From: Aromatoleum anaerobium
Lineage (GTDB): Bacteria; Pseudomonadota; Gammaproteobacteria; Burkholderiales; Rhodocyclaceae
DNA: 64,000 nt
NCBI RefSeq assembly: GCF_012910705.2
Contig: NZ_WTVG02000032.1
Coordinates: forward strand, 38,618-102,617
Direction of reading: 5' to 3'
Each line of letters begins with the position of its first letter. Positions within the stretch are counted from its first letter, which is position 1. Below are positions 43,866 to 52,512 of the stretch, one piece after another. The notes under the pieces were generated by a model, which was given only the letters and a program-made list of their open reading frames with translations, did no database searches and had not been told where the DNA came from. A program made the translations under genes and the position numbers.

Positions 43866-44201
43866 GTGCGCTTCGCTTCCCTCATTGCCGTCATCGTGTC
43901 GTCCGTCCTTGCCTTGGGACCGTCCGCTCTTCTCGCCGATGACGAGCACGACCACGATCGCGCCCGCCGCGCCGTCGAGCGGGGCGAGGTGATGCCGCTG
44001 CAACGGATACTCGACAACGTGGAGCGCAATCACCCGGGGCAGGTCATCGAAGTCGAGCTCGAGCAGGAAAAAGGCCGCTGGATATACGAAATCAAGGTGC
44101 TGAAGGCGGGCGGCGCGCTCGTCAAGCTGGAGATCGACGCGCGCGACGGCGTCGTCCTGCGTGACCGCGAACGTGCACCGGGAGCAGGAGGGAGGCGCTG
44201 A
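43866..44201 (+). CDS. PepSY-domain periplasmic protein preceding the two-component system
   Basis: 111 residues from GTG 43866, with AGGAG 7 nt upstream. Signal peptide (about 1-24, ending ALLA), a His/Asp-rich mature start (DDEHDHDRA) that could bind metal, then PepSY core VMPLQRILDNVERNHPGQVIEVELEQEKGRWIYEIKVL. The stop overlaps the regulator's ATG by 1 bp. It may be a periplasmic modulator of the kinase. Confidence 0.85.
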   Translation: MRFASLIAVIVSSVLALGPSALLADDEHDHDRARRAVERGEVMPLQRILDNVERNHPGQVIEVELEQEKGRWIYEIKVLKAGGALVKLEIDARDGVVLRDRERAPGAGGRR

Positions 44202-44863
44202 TGCATATCCTGGTCGTCGAAGACGAACCGACGCTCGCCGCGCAACTGGTCGAAGCGCTCACCACTGCCGGCTACGCGGTCGACCGCGCCGACAACGGGC
44301 GGGACGCCCACTTCATCGGCGACGTGGAACCGCTCGACGCGGTGGTGCTTGATCTGGGCCTGCCGCTGATGGACGGGATCACGGTGCTGAAGAAGTGGCG
44401 CGCGGCGGGACGCACGATGCCGGTGCTGATCCTTACTGCACGCGACAACTGGCATGAAAAAGTTGCCGGGATCGATGCCGGTGCCGACGATTACCTCACC
44501 AAGCCGTTCCACATGGAAGAGCTTCTCGCGCGCCTGCGGGCACTGATCCGGCGCGCCGGCGGCCACGCGAGCGCCGAGCTCGCGTGCGGTCCGGTATTGC
44601 TCGACACGCGCGCCGGACGCGTGAGCGTGAATGGCGCCGCGGTGAACCTGACCAGCCACGAGTTGCGCGTGCTGGACTACCTGATGCACCACCAGGGCGA
44701 GATCGTGTCGCGCAGCGATCTCACCGAGCACATCTACGCTCAGGATTTCGACCGCGATTCGAATACCATCGAAGTCTTCATCGGTCGTCTGCGCAAGAAG
44801 CTTCCCCCCGGGATGATCGAAACAGTCAGGGGCCTCGGCTACCGCATGGTTTGTCCCGCGTGA
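44201..44863 (+). CDS. OmpR-family response regulator
   Basis: 220 residues, with GGAGG before the ATG. Receiver domain: acidic E9/D10 in VVEDEPTL, phospho-acceptor D51 in VVLDLGLP, K101 in DYLTKPF. Then a winged-helix Trans_reg_C domain (LTSHELRVLDYLMHHQGEIVSRSDLTEHIY and SNTIEVFIGRLRKKL). It is close to the QseB/PmrA/TctD subfamily, whose boxes are 11-bp-spaced direct repeats; two such double boxes lie in this block. Overlaps or abuts the kinase gene. Confidence 0.92.
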   Translation: MHILVVEDEPTLAAQLVEALTTAGYAVDRADNGRDAHFIGDVEPLDAVVLDLGLPLMDGITVLKKWRAAGRTMPVLILTARDNWHEKVAGIDAGADDYLTKPFHMEELLARLRALIRRAGGHASAELACGPVLLDTRAGRVSVNGAAVNLTSHELRVLDYLMHHQGEIVSRSDLTEHIYAQDFDRDSNTIEVFIGRLRKKLPPGMIETVRGLGYRMVCPA

Positions 44864-44865
44864 AC

Positions 44866-46230
44866 ATGTCCGGCGCACCGCCCGGTTCGCTGCGCTTGCG
44901 GCTGCTCGCCGGCAGCCTGGTGTGGATCCTCGGGACGCTGACGGTGACCGGGTTCGTTCTCGCCGATCTTTTCCGGCACCACGTCGCGGAGCGGTTCGAA
45001 GCTGAACTGCGCATCCATCTCGACCAGCTCACCGCGAATCTCGATTTTGCCCTCGACGGCACCCCGCAATTGCGCGCCGAACTGAGCGACCCGCGGCTGC
45101 AGAAGCCGTACTCGGGACTCTACTGGCAGATCGACCGCACTGCGGATGGGGCGCTGCCCGCGGTGCTGCGTTCGCGTTCGCTGTGGGACACGACGCTCCG
45201 CGTGCCGCCGGACAGCCCGGCCGACGGCGAACTCCACGTCCACCGCATCGCCGGACCGGACCGCGCCCACGTGGTGATGATGGAGCGCGTAGTCCGGCCG
45301 GCTGCTTTCCCCGATCAGCCGCTGCGCCTGATCGTCGCCGCGGACGAGCGCGCCATGACGGACCCGGTGCGCGAGTTCGTCGGCCTGCTTGCGATCGCCC
45401 TCGGCGTGCTGGCGGCCGGTCTCGTCGTTGCAGCGGTGCTCCAGGTATCGGTCGGACTTGCGCCGCTGCGCCGGTTGCGCAGTGCGCTCGGCGAAGTGCG
45501 CGACGGGCGCACGCGGCGCCTGAACGGCGCCTATCCGAACGAAGTGCAGCCGCTCGTCGACGAACTCAACGCGTTGCTGCAGCACGACGCCGAAGTGGTT
45601 ACCCGCGCGCGTACCCAGGCAGGCAATCTCGCCCACGCCGTCAAGACGCCGCTGGCGGTGCTCGGCAACGCCGCGGCGCGCGAGGACGGCCCGCTCGCAC
45701 GTCTCGTCGCCGAGCAGGTCGCGACCGCCCGGCGCCAGGTCGACTATCATCTGGCGCGCGCGCGCGCCGCCGCCGCGGTGCAAGTTCCCGGGATGCGCAC
45801 GGCGGTGCTTCCGCTGGTCGAATCGCTGGTGCGGGTGATGAAACGCCTGCATGCGGAACGCGACCTCGAGATTGCGATCGAAGCCTGCGCCGGCGATCCC
45901 GCTTTTCGCGGCGAAGAGCAGGATTTCCAGGAAATGCTCGGAAACCTCGTCGACAACGCCTGTAAATGGGCGCGTCACCGTGTCGAGATTCGCGTGGCGG
46001 TCGAGCACAGCCAGCTCGTGATCGTCGTCGAGGATGACGGCCCAGGGCTTGCTGCGCCGGAGCGCGAATCCGTGTTCGGTCGCGGCGTGCGCGCCGATGA
46101 ACGCACGCCCGGCTCGGGACTCGGGTTGGCGATCGTGCGTGACCTCGCGCAACTTTATGGCGGCGACGTGCGGCTCGACGCGGCCTCGGCCGGCGGCCTG
46201 CGTGTCGTGCTCACGCTGCCGGCGGCGTAG
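44866..46230 (+). CDS. Sensor histidine kinase (PhoQ/QseC-like)
   Basis: 454 residues from ATG 44866; a GTG at 44860 overlapping the regulator's stop (GTGA) is an alternative. Two transmembrane helices (SLVWILGTLTVTGFVLADLF and VGLLAIALGVLAAGLVVAAVL) flank a periplasmic sensor of about 150 residues, then a HAMP-like linker, the phospho-acceptor H257 in NLAHAVKTPLAVLGNAA, N-box LGNLVDNACKWA, and G boxes VEDDGPG and GSGLGLAI. The HAVKTPL H-box is typical of the PhoQ-like subgroup. Its stimulus is unknown; context suggests metal, haem or redox. Confidence 0.9.
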   Translation: MSGAPPGSLRLRLLAGSLVWILGTLTVTGFVLADLFRHHVAERFEAELRIHLDQLTANLDFALDGTPQLRAELSDPRLQKPYSGLYWQIDRTADGALPAVLRSRSLWDTTLRVPPDSPADGELHVHRIAGPDRAHVVMMERVVRPAAFPDQPLRLIVAADERAMTDPVREFVGLLAIALGVLAAGLVVAAVLQVSVGLAPLRRLRSALGEVRDGRTRRLNGAYPNEVQPLVDELNALLQHDAEVVTRARTQAGNLAHAVKTPLAVLGNAAAREDGPLARLVAEQVATARRQVDYHLARARAAAAVQVPGMRTAVLPLVESLVRVMKRLHAERDLEIAIEACAGDPAFRGEEQDFQEMLGNLVDNACKWARHRVEIRVAVEHSQLVIVVEDDGPGLAAPERESVFGRGVRADERTPGSGLGLAIVRDLAQLYGGDVRLDAASAGGLRVVLTLPAA

Positions 46231-46283
46231 GTTTCGCCGCGATGCCGGCCCTCGAATTTTCCAACGTACCGTGAGAGACAGCA

Positions 46284-47216
46284 ATGAATCCAGAACAGAC
46301 CCGCTCCCTGATCACCATCTGCCTGATGGCGGCGTTCGCCGATGGACACCAGGACCCGCGCGAGCGCGAGCACGTGCGCCGCGTCGCCGAGTCGCTGTCG
46401 GCGCAAGCCGGCATGGACTTCATGCCGCTGTATCAGGACGTGCTGCTCAAGCGCATCAGCCTCGAGCAGGCGGTCGAAGCGCTCGGGAGTCCGGAACTGC
46501 GCCAGCTCGCGTTCGAGATGGCCGTCGGCGTGTGTGACGCGGACGGCGTGCATGATGCCGGCGAAACGGCTTTTCTCGACCGGCTCAGCGGCGTGCTGGG
46601 ACTCGCGCGGGCCGCGTCGGCGGCAATCGTGCGCGACGCCGATGCGCTTGCCGAAGCGCCGGTAGACAAGCCGATTCCCGAAATACCCGCCGCCGCCGGA
46701 CCCGACCAGGCCGAACTCGACAAGATGATCCTCAACGCCGCGATCCTCAACGGCGCGCTGGAATTGCTGCCCGAGTCGCTGGCGTCGATGGCGATCATCC
46801 CGCTGCAGACGCGGCTCGTGTATCGCGTCGGCAAGGCGTACGGCTTCGAACTGGACCGGCGGCACATCGCCGATTTTCTCGCGACCGTCGGAGTCGGCCT
46901 GACGTCGCAGTACGTCGAGCAGTTCGGTCGCAAGCTCGTCGGCGGGCTGCTCGGCAAGATGCTTGGCCGCGCGGGCCGGACGATCGGCAGCGAGGCGACG
47001 GGCTCGGCGTTCTCGTTCGCGACGACCTATGCGCTCGGGCATGTCGCGAAGCGCTATTACGCGGACGGCCGCAAGCTCGACACGGCGGCGCTGAAGACGA
47101 GTTTCGCTCAGCTGACGGACAGCGCGCGCGGCCTGCAGGACCGCTATGCGCCGGAAATCGCCCAGCGCGCCCGCACGCTCGACCTGAAACGCTTGACTGC
47201 GGAGCTGCGCGCCTGA
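46284..47216 (+). CDS. TerB-like and YcjF/DUF697-like fused protein
   Basis: 310 residues. Residues 1-120 form a TerB-type acidic helical domain (TICLMAAFADGHQDPREREHVRRVAESL, then AVGVCDADGVHDAGETAFLDRL). Residues 150-290 resemble DUF697/YcjF: AILNGALELLPESLASMAIIPLQTRLVYRVGKAYGFELDRRH, with Gly-rich helices (GGLLGKMLGRAGRTIG) that may associate with the membrane. The TerB part may bind divalent metal through its Asp/Glu residues. It starts 53 bp after the kinase and could be in the same transcript. Function unknown. Confidence 0.75.
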   Translation: MNPEQTRSLITICLMAAFADGHQDPREREHVRRVAESLSAQAGMDFMPLYQDVLLKRISLEQAVEALGSPELRQLAFEMAVGVCDADGVHDAGETAFLDRLSGVLGLARAASAAIVRDADALAEAPVDKPIPEIPAAAGPDQAELDKMILNAAILNGALELLPESLASMAIIPLQTRLVYRVGKAYGFELDRRHIADFLATVGVGLTSQYVEQFGRKLVGGLLGKMLGRAGRTIGSEATGSAFSFATTYALGHVAKRYYADGRKLDTAALKTSFAQLTDSARGLQDRYAPEIAQRARTLDLKRLTAELRA

Positions 47217-47272
47217 GCAGCGGCATCCGGCGGATCGTCAGGGGGTAGCAGTTCCACACGTAACTTGCCGCC

Positions 47273-47302
47273 CCGAGAGCGCAGGGCTGCCTCGCCTCTC
47301 GG
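47273..47302. terminator. Hairpin between TerB-like gene and pssA
   Basis: CCGAGAG (47273-47279) pairs with CTCTCGG (47296-47302) with a 16-nt GC-rich loop, in the 119-bp gap between converging genes. No T-run is present. Confidence 0.35.
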
Positions 47303-47335
47303 CCTTGCGCTGCGCGCTTCTTGTGCAGCCCCGGG

Positions 47336-48109
47336 TCAGGGGGCCGGTTCGTCGTCTCGCGGTGCGACGGCCGCCTCTTGGGTACGCCGGCGCTGCATGA
47401 AGCGCCAGATGTAGACCACGTAGCCGGAGAGGGCATAGCCGAGGAAAAGCGCAAACAGTACGCCGGGCGGGTAACTCGACACCAGTGCGAAGGCCAGCAC
47501 CAGCGCGATGACGACGATGAACGGCACGCTCTTGCGCAGGTTGATGCTCTTGCCGCTCCAGAAGAGCACGTTGCTGACCATCGACAGACCGCTGAAGATC
47601 GTCAGCGCCGCGGCGAACCACCGCACGTCTTCGCCCGTCAGCCCGTTGTCGATGATCACCCACACCAGCCCCGCGATCAATGCCGCGGCGGCAGGACTGG
47701 GCAGCCCCTGGAAGTAGCGCTTGTCGATGACGTCGATGTTGGTGTTGAAGCGGGCCAATCGCAGCGCCGCGCCGGCACAATAGATGAACGCCGCGATCCA
47801 GCCGAGTTTTCCCATGTCCTTGAGCGCCCACTCGTACATCACCAATGCCGGGGCTGCGCCGAACGAAACCATGTCGGAAAGCGAATCATATTCGGCGCCG
47901 AACTCGCTCTGCGTGTGGGTCAGGCGCGCAACACGGCCGTCGAGGCCGTCGAGGACCATCGCGACGAAGATCGCCACCGCCGCATGTTCGAAACGCAGGT
48001 TCATCGCCTGCACGATCGCGTAGAAACCGGCGAACAGCGCCGCGGTGGTGAAGAGGTTCGGCAGGATGTAGATGCCGCGCCGGCGTTTCTCGGGGGAGAT
48101 CATGGGCAT
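47336..48109 (-). CDS. pssA: CDP-diacylglycerol--serine O-phosphatidyltransferase
   Basis: 257 residues. The CDP-alcohol phosphotransferase signature is MVLDGLDGRVARLTHTQSEFGAEYDSLSDMVSFG, with the D-G-x2-A-R-x8-G-x3-D-x3-D pattern. About seven membrane helices surround it, starting with RGIYILPNLFTTAALFAGFYAIV. This is the membrane-bound type II enzyme of Bacillus type, not the soluble E. coli type. It makes phosphatidylserine for Psd, encoded 86 bp upstream on the same strand. Confidence 0.95.
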   Translation of the reverse strand: MPMISPEKRRRGIYILPNLFTTAALFAGFYAIVQAMNLRFEHAAVAIFVAMVLDGLDGRVARLTHTQSEFGAEYDSLSDMVSFGAAPALVMYEWALKDMGKLGWIAAFIYCAGAALRLARFNTNIDVIDKRYFQGLPSPAAAALIAGLVWVIIDNGLTGEDVRWFAAALTIFSGLSMVSNVLFWSGKSINLRKSVPFIVVIALVLAFALVSSYPPGVLFALFLGYALSGYVVYIWRFMQRRRTQEAAVAPRDDEPAP

Positions 48110-48195
48110 GAAGAGGCGTGTTCCGCTATGGGCCGGGATGCCGAATGCCGATTCTAGCGCAGCCCCGGGATGTCATGAAATGCCCCGCGCAATCA

Positions 48196-48843
48196 TCAGG
48201 GCAGCTCGGCCAGAATCGTGCTCGATGCCGAAACCTTGTCGCCGATCGTCACCCGGGCGCGGCTGCCCGCGGGCAGGTAGACATCGACGCGCGAGCCGAA
48301 ACGGATGAAGCCGTAGCGTTGTCCACGGGCAAGCGACGCTCCCGCTTCGACGTAGCACAGAATGCGCCGTGCGATCAGGCCGGCGACCTGCACGCAGGTG
48401 ACGTCGTGCCCTTCCCGCGTGCGCAGGTGCAGCGCATTGCGTTCGTTCTCCACCGAGGCCTTGTCGAGCGCGGCATTGACGAAACGCCCGGCGTTGTACC
48501 AGCGTGCGACGACTTCGCCATCGACCGGGCTGCGATTCGAGTGAACGTTGAACACGTTCATGAACACGCTGATCTTGAGGCTGTCCCGGTCGAGATACGG
48601 ATCGCGTACCGGCTCGATCGCGACGATCCGGCCGTCGGCAGGCGACAGCACGTCTTTCGCGCCCTGCGGGATCGGCCGCGGCGGATCGCGGAAGAACTGC
48701 ACGACGAAGATGAACAGCAGCCAGAACGGCAGCGCCCAGCCGAAGCCGGCCGCGCCGTTGATGACCAGCGCGACCGCCAGGGCGATCGCGATGAAAGGCC
48801 AGCCTTCGCGGGCGAGGAGCGGATGGGGGTAATTGTTGGACAT
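48196..48843 (-). CDS. psd: Phosphatidylserine decarboxylase proenzyme (short form)
   Basis: 215 residues, the short Psd type used with membrane PssA. Two N-terminal helices, then [40 protein letters not shown] and the self-cleavage site FIRFGS near residue 183, where the Ser becomes the pyruvoyl group. It turns phosphatidylserine into phosphatidylethanolamine. It begins just after the ilvC terminator. Confidence 0.95.
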   Translation of the reverse strand: MSNNYPHPLLAREGWPFIAIALAVALVINGAAGFGWALPFWLLFIFVVQFFRDPPRPIPQGAKDVLSPADGRIVAIEPVRDPYLDRDSLKISVFMNVFNVHSNRSPVDGEVVARWYNAGRFVNAALDKASVENERNALHLRTREGHDVTCVQVAGLIARRILCYVEAGASLARGQRYGFIRFGSRVDVYLPAGSRARVTIGDKVSASSTILAELP

Positions 48844-48863
48844 GATGTCCTCGAGATGAAAAA

Positions 48864-48897
48864 AGGCCGGGTTCCGGCAAGACGCGGAACCCGGCCT
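48864..48897 (-). terminator. Intrinsic terminator of the ilvI-ilvH-ilvC operon
   Basis: A 13-bp perfect stem AGGCCGGGTTCCG/CGGAACCCGGCCT (48864-48876 with 48885-48897) is followed on the minus strand by TTTTTT. It lies between ilvC and psd, so the phospholipid genes need their own promoter or read-through. Confidence 0.93.
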
Positions 48898-48912
48898 GTT
48901 GTTCGAGACAGC

Positions 48913-49929
48913 TCAGTTTTTCGACTGATCGACGAGCTTGTTCTTCTTGATCCACGGCATCATGTCGCGCAGCTGGCCGCCGACCTGCTCGATCGGATGC
49001 GCTGCGTTCAGGCGCCGGCGCGCCGTCATCGACGGGTAGTTCGTGCGGCCTTCCTGGATGAACATCTTCGCGTACTCGCCGGTCTGGATGCGCTTCAGGG
49101 CGGCGCGCATCGCTTCGCGCGACTGCTCGTTGATGACTTCCGGGCCGGTCACGTACTCGCCGTACTCCGCATTGTTCGAGATCGAGTAGTTCATGTTCGC
49201 GATGCCGCCTTCGTACATCAGGTCGACGATCAGCTTGAGCTCGTGCAGGCACTCGAAGTAGGCCATCTCGGGCGCGTAGCCGGCTTCGGTCAGCGTCTCG
49301 AAGCCCATTTTCACGAGCTCGACGGCGCCGCCGCACAGCACGGCCTGTTCGCCGAAGAGATCGGTCTCGGTTTCTTCGCGGAAGTTCGTCTCGATGACAC
49401 CGCCCTTGGTGCCGCCGTTGGCCGCGGCGTACGACAGCGCGATGTCCTTGGCCTTGCCGGAGCGGTCCTGATGCACCGCGATCAGGGACGGCACGCCGCC
49501 GCCCTTGAGGTATTCCGAACGCACGGTGTGGCCTGGGCCCTTCGGCGCCACCATGATGACATCGAGGTCGTCGCGCGGCACGACCTGGTTGTAATGCACG
49601 TTGAAGCCGTGCGCGAACGCGAGCGTCGCGCCCTGCTTGATGTTCGGCTCGACGTCGTTGTAATAGACGCCGGGGATGTTCTCGTCGGGCAGCAGGATCA
49701 TGACGATGTCGGCATTGCTGACGGCTTCTGCGACTTCCCGGACGTCGAGACCGGCGGCTTCGGCCTTCTTCCACGAGGCGCCGCTCTTGCGCAGGCCGAC
49801 CGTGACCTTGCAGCCGGAATCCTTCAGGTTCTGCGCATGCGCGTGACCCTGCGAGCCGTAGCCGACGATGGTGATCTGCTTGCCCTTGATCAGGGAGAGG
49901 TCGGCGTCCTTGTCGTAATAGACTTTCAT
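48913..49929 (-). CDS. ilvC: Ketol-acid reductoisomerase
   Basis: 338 residues, the short class I form. N-terminal Rossmann: [19 protein letters not shown], with [17 protein letters not shown] as the NADPH-specific loop, then [19 protein letters not shown]. The knotted C-domain has [15 protein letters not shown] and the metal ligands in [13 protein letters not shown]. It converts acetolactate or acetohydroxybutyrate from IlvIH to the dihydroxy acids of valine and isoleucine synthesis. AAGGAA precedes the ATG. Confidence 0.97.
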   Translation of the reverse strand: MKVYYDKDADLSLIKGKQITIVGYGSQGHAHAQNLKDSGCKVTVGLRKSGASWKKAEAAGLDVREVAEAVSNADIVMILLPDENIPGVYYNDVEPNIKQGATLAFAHGFNVHYNQVVPRDDLDVIMVAPKGPGHTVRSEYLKGGGVPSLIAVHQDRSGKAKDIALSYAAANGGTKGGVIETNFREETETDLFGEQAVLCGGAVELVKMGFETLTEAGYAPEMAYFECLHELKLIVDLMYEGGIANMNYSISNNAEYGEYVTGPEVINEQSREAMRAALKRIQTGEYAKMFIQEGRTNYPSMTARRRLNAAHPIEQVGGQLRDMMPWIKKNKLVDQSKN

Positions 49930-50043
49930 GTTGTTCCTTTCAGCTTTCGATGGGGAGTGCTTCCGGCGCCCGCCATGATAGCGGCGCTCGCACCGGTCGC
50001 AAATGGTTCGGCCGGCGGGTGATTTTGGCAGATGAGTTCGGCG

Positions 50044-50535
50044 TCAGACTTTCAGGATGCGGTCGCCACGGCCGATGCCGCATACGCCGGAGCGGACGAT
50101 TTCGAGGATCAGCGCCGGCTCGATGGCATCGATGAAGGCATCGAGCTTCGACTGGTTGCCGGTGAGTTCGATCACGTAGGAGGTGTCGGTCACGTCGATG
50201 ACGCGGGCGCGAAAGATGTCCGCCATGCGTTTCATCTCGTCGCGGTCCTTGCCGGTTGCGCGGACTTTCGTGATCATCAGCTCGCGCTCGATGTGCGCCG
50301 ATTCGGAAATGTCGACGACCTTGATGACTTCGACGAGCTTGTTGAGCTGCTTGGTGATCTGCTCGATGATGTCGTCGGAGCCGGACGTGACGATGGTCAT
50401 GCGTGACATCGAGGCGTCCTCGGTGGGCGCCACGGTCAGCGATTCGATGTTGTAGCCGCGCGCCGAGAACAATCCCGAGACACGCGACAGCGCGCCGGAT
50501 TCGTTCTCGATCAGCAGGGAGATGACGTGTCTCAT
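50044..50535 (-). CDS. ilvH: Acetolactate synthase small (regulatory) subunit
   Basis: 163 residues, matching IlvH of E. coli (163). The N-terminal ACT domain MRHVISLLIENESGALSRVSGLFSARGYNIESL binds valine for feedback; the C-terminal ACT-like domain is present (ARVIDVTDTSYVIELTGNQSKLDAF). It sits 146 bp after ilvI and 114 bp before ilvC. Confidence 0.96.
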   Translation of the reverse strand: MRHVISLLIENESGALSRVSGLFSARGYNIESLTVAPTEDASMSRMTIVTSGSDDIIEQITKQLNKLVEVIKVVDISESAHIERELMITKVRATGKDRDEMKRMADIFRARVIDVTDTSYVIELTGNQSKLDAFIDAIEPALILEIVRSGVCGIGRGDRILKV

Positions 50536-50681
50536 GATGTTCTCTTTCGAGGTCTACGATTGAACCGTGCTTCCGCGGATACGGACTGCCGGAAGCCGGC
50601 ATCCGCGGCGGCGGGGGCCGGTAAGCGCCCCGTCGCACGGCGCGCCGGGGGTGTCGGCGCGCGCCGCGAAACGAACGGTGA

Positions 50682-52391
50682 TTACAGGTCTTCGGCGGAC
50701 AGGATCATCTCGGTGAGACCCTTGCCGCCCTGAACCATGGGGTAAACGTTTTCGGTCTGGTCGATCTGGAAGTCGAGGAACACCAGGTCGTTCTTGCGGC
50801 CGAAAGCTTCACGCAGCGCGCCTTCCACGTCAGCCGGCTTTTCGATCCTGAAGCCGACGTGACCGTAGGATTCGGCGAGCTTCGCGAAATCGGGCAGCGA
50901 ATCCATGTAGGACTCGGAGTAGCGCTCGCCGTGGAAGAGCTGCTGCCACTGGCGGACCATGCCGAGGTAGCGGTTGTTCAGGTTCACGATCTTGATCGGC
51001 AGCCGGAACTGCTTGCACGTCGACAATTCCTGGATGTTCATCTGGATCGACGCTTCGCCGGTGACGCATGCGACCTGGGACCCGAGGTGCGCGAGCTGCG
51101 CACCCATAGCGTACGGCAGGCCGACGCCCATCGTGCCGAGGCCGCCGGAGTTGAGCCAGCGGCGCGGCTTGTCGAAGCGGTAGTACTGCGAGGCCCACAT
51201 CTGATGCTGGCCGACGTCGGATGTGATGAAGGCGTCGCCGCCGGTCACTTCCCATAGCTTCTGGATCACGAACTGCGGCTTGATGATCTCGTCCGAGTTC
51301 TTGAACTTCATGCACTCGCGGCGGCGCCATTCGTCAACCTGCTTCCACCACGTGCCGACGGTTTCGACGTCCGGGCGGGCGGACGAGGCTTCGATCTGCC
51401 GGATCATCTCTTCGAGCACTTCCTTGACATCGCCGACGATCGGGACATCGACGCGGACGCGCTTCGAGATCGACGACGGATCGATGTCGACGTGGATGAT
51501 CTTGCGCGGCTCCTCGGCGAAATTGGCCGGATCACCGATGACGCGATCGTCGAAGCGCGCGCCGATGGCGAGCAGCACGTCGCTGTAATGCATCGCCATG
51601 TTGGCTTCGTAGGTGCCGTGCATGCCGGGCATGCCAAGGTACTGGCGGTCGCTCGCCGGGTAGCCGCCCAGACCCATCAGAGTGTTGGTGATCGGGAACC
51701 CGAGCAGGCGGGTGAGTTTGGTGAGCTGTTCGGCCGCATCCGACAGCACGACACCGCCGCCGGTGTAGATCATCGGGCGCTTGGCTTCGAGCAGCAGCTG
51801 CACGGCTTTGCGGATCTGCCCCTGGTGGCCCTTGAGCACCGGATTGTACGAACGCATCGAGACCTCTTTCGGGTACTCGAATTCGCATTTGTGCATCGAG
51901 ACATCCTTGGGGATGTCGACCAGCACCGGCCCCGGACGGCCGGTCTTGGCGAGGTAGAACGCCTTCTTGATCGTCGTCGCGATGTCGCGGACATCCTTGA
52001 CGAGGTAGTTGTGCTTGACGCACGGGCGCGTGATGCCGACAGTGTCGACTTCCTGGAATGCGTCCTGTCCGATCGCGGCGGTCGGAACCTGGCCGCTGAT
52101 GATCACCATCGGGATCGAGTCGCAATAGGCGGTGGCGATGCCGGTGATCGCGTTGGTGGCGCCGGGGCCGGAAGTCACCAGCGCGACGCCGACGGTTTCG
52201 GTGCTGCGGGCAAAGCCGTCGGCCGCGTGCACTGCGGCCTGTTCGTGGCGCACCAGTACGTGGCGTACCTTGTCCTGGTTGAAAAGTGCATCGTAGATGA
52301 AGAGGACGGCGCCGCCAGGGTAGCCGAACACGTATTCGACCTTTTCTTCCTGAAGACACCTGATTACAATTTCCGCACCAGTCAGCACCAT
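50682..52391 (-). CDS. ilvI: Acetolactate synthase large (catalytic) subunit
   Basis: 569 residues (E. coli IlvI 574). ThDP-dependent enzyme: catalytic Glu in VLVRHEQAAVHAADGFAR, FAD/central domain in PMIYTGGGVVLSD and ARFDDRVIGD, and ThDP-binding segment ACVTGEASIQMNIQELST ending in NLNN. The usual GDG of this motif reads GEA here; Glu can keep the metal contact, but Gly to Ala is a departure. It condenses pyruvate with pyruvate or 2-oxobutyrate. First gene of the operon, read from the promoter at 52427-52455. Confidence 0.96.
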   Translation of the reverse strand: MVLTGAEIVIRCLQEEKVEYVFGYPGGAVLFIYDALFNQDKVRHVLVRHEQAAVHAADGFARSTETVGVALVTSGPGATNAITGIATAYCDSIPMVIISGQVPTAAIGQDAFQEVDTVGITRPCVKHNYLVKDVRDIATTIKKAFYLAKTGRPGPVLVDIPKDVSMHKCEFEYPKEVSMRSYNPVLKGHQGQIRKAVQLLLEAKRPMIYTGGGVVLSDAAEQLTKLTRLLGFPITNTLMGLGGYPASDRQYLGMPGMHGTYEANMAMHYSDVLLAIGARFDDRVIGDPANFAEEPRKIIHVDIDPSSISKRVRVDVPIVGDVKEVLEEMIRQIEASSARPDVETVGTWWKQVDEWRRRECMKFKNSDEIIKPQFVIQKLWEVTGGDAFITSDVGQHQMWASQYYRFDKPRRWLNSGGLGTMGVGLPYAMGAQLAHLGSQVACVTGEASIQMNIQELSTCKQFRLPIKIVNLNNRYLGMVRQWQQLFHGERYSESYMDSLPDFAKLAESYGHVGFRIEKPADVEGALREAFGRKNDLVFLDFQIDQTENVYPMVQGGKGLTEMILSAEDL

Positions 52392-52426
52392 TACAAACTC
52401 GCTCGTTGTTACGTTCTAAACGTCGA

Positions 52427-52455
52427 ATGTTACCGGTCACTCGACATTTGGTCAA
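52427..52455 (-). promoter_or_regulatory. Sigma-70-type promoter of ilvI
   Basis: TTGACC (52450-52455) and TAACAT (52427-52432) have a 17-bp spacer on the minus strand; the start would be near 52420, giving a leader of about 28 nt. That is too short for an attenuation leader, and no branched-chain-rich peptide is visible, unlike at leuA. Confidence 0.65.
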
Positions 52456-52512
52456 GGTGGCCGCCGCATTGCAGCAAAGCACTGAACAGTCGGGCTTCTG
52501 AAGGATTCACAG

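Noticed and set aside
52392..52512. Attenuation leader peptide upstream of ilvI, as at leuA
   Set aside because: Only very short frames (MSSDR, MRRPP) occur and none is rich in Ile, Val or Leu; the predicted leader RNA is about 28 nt.
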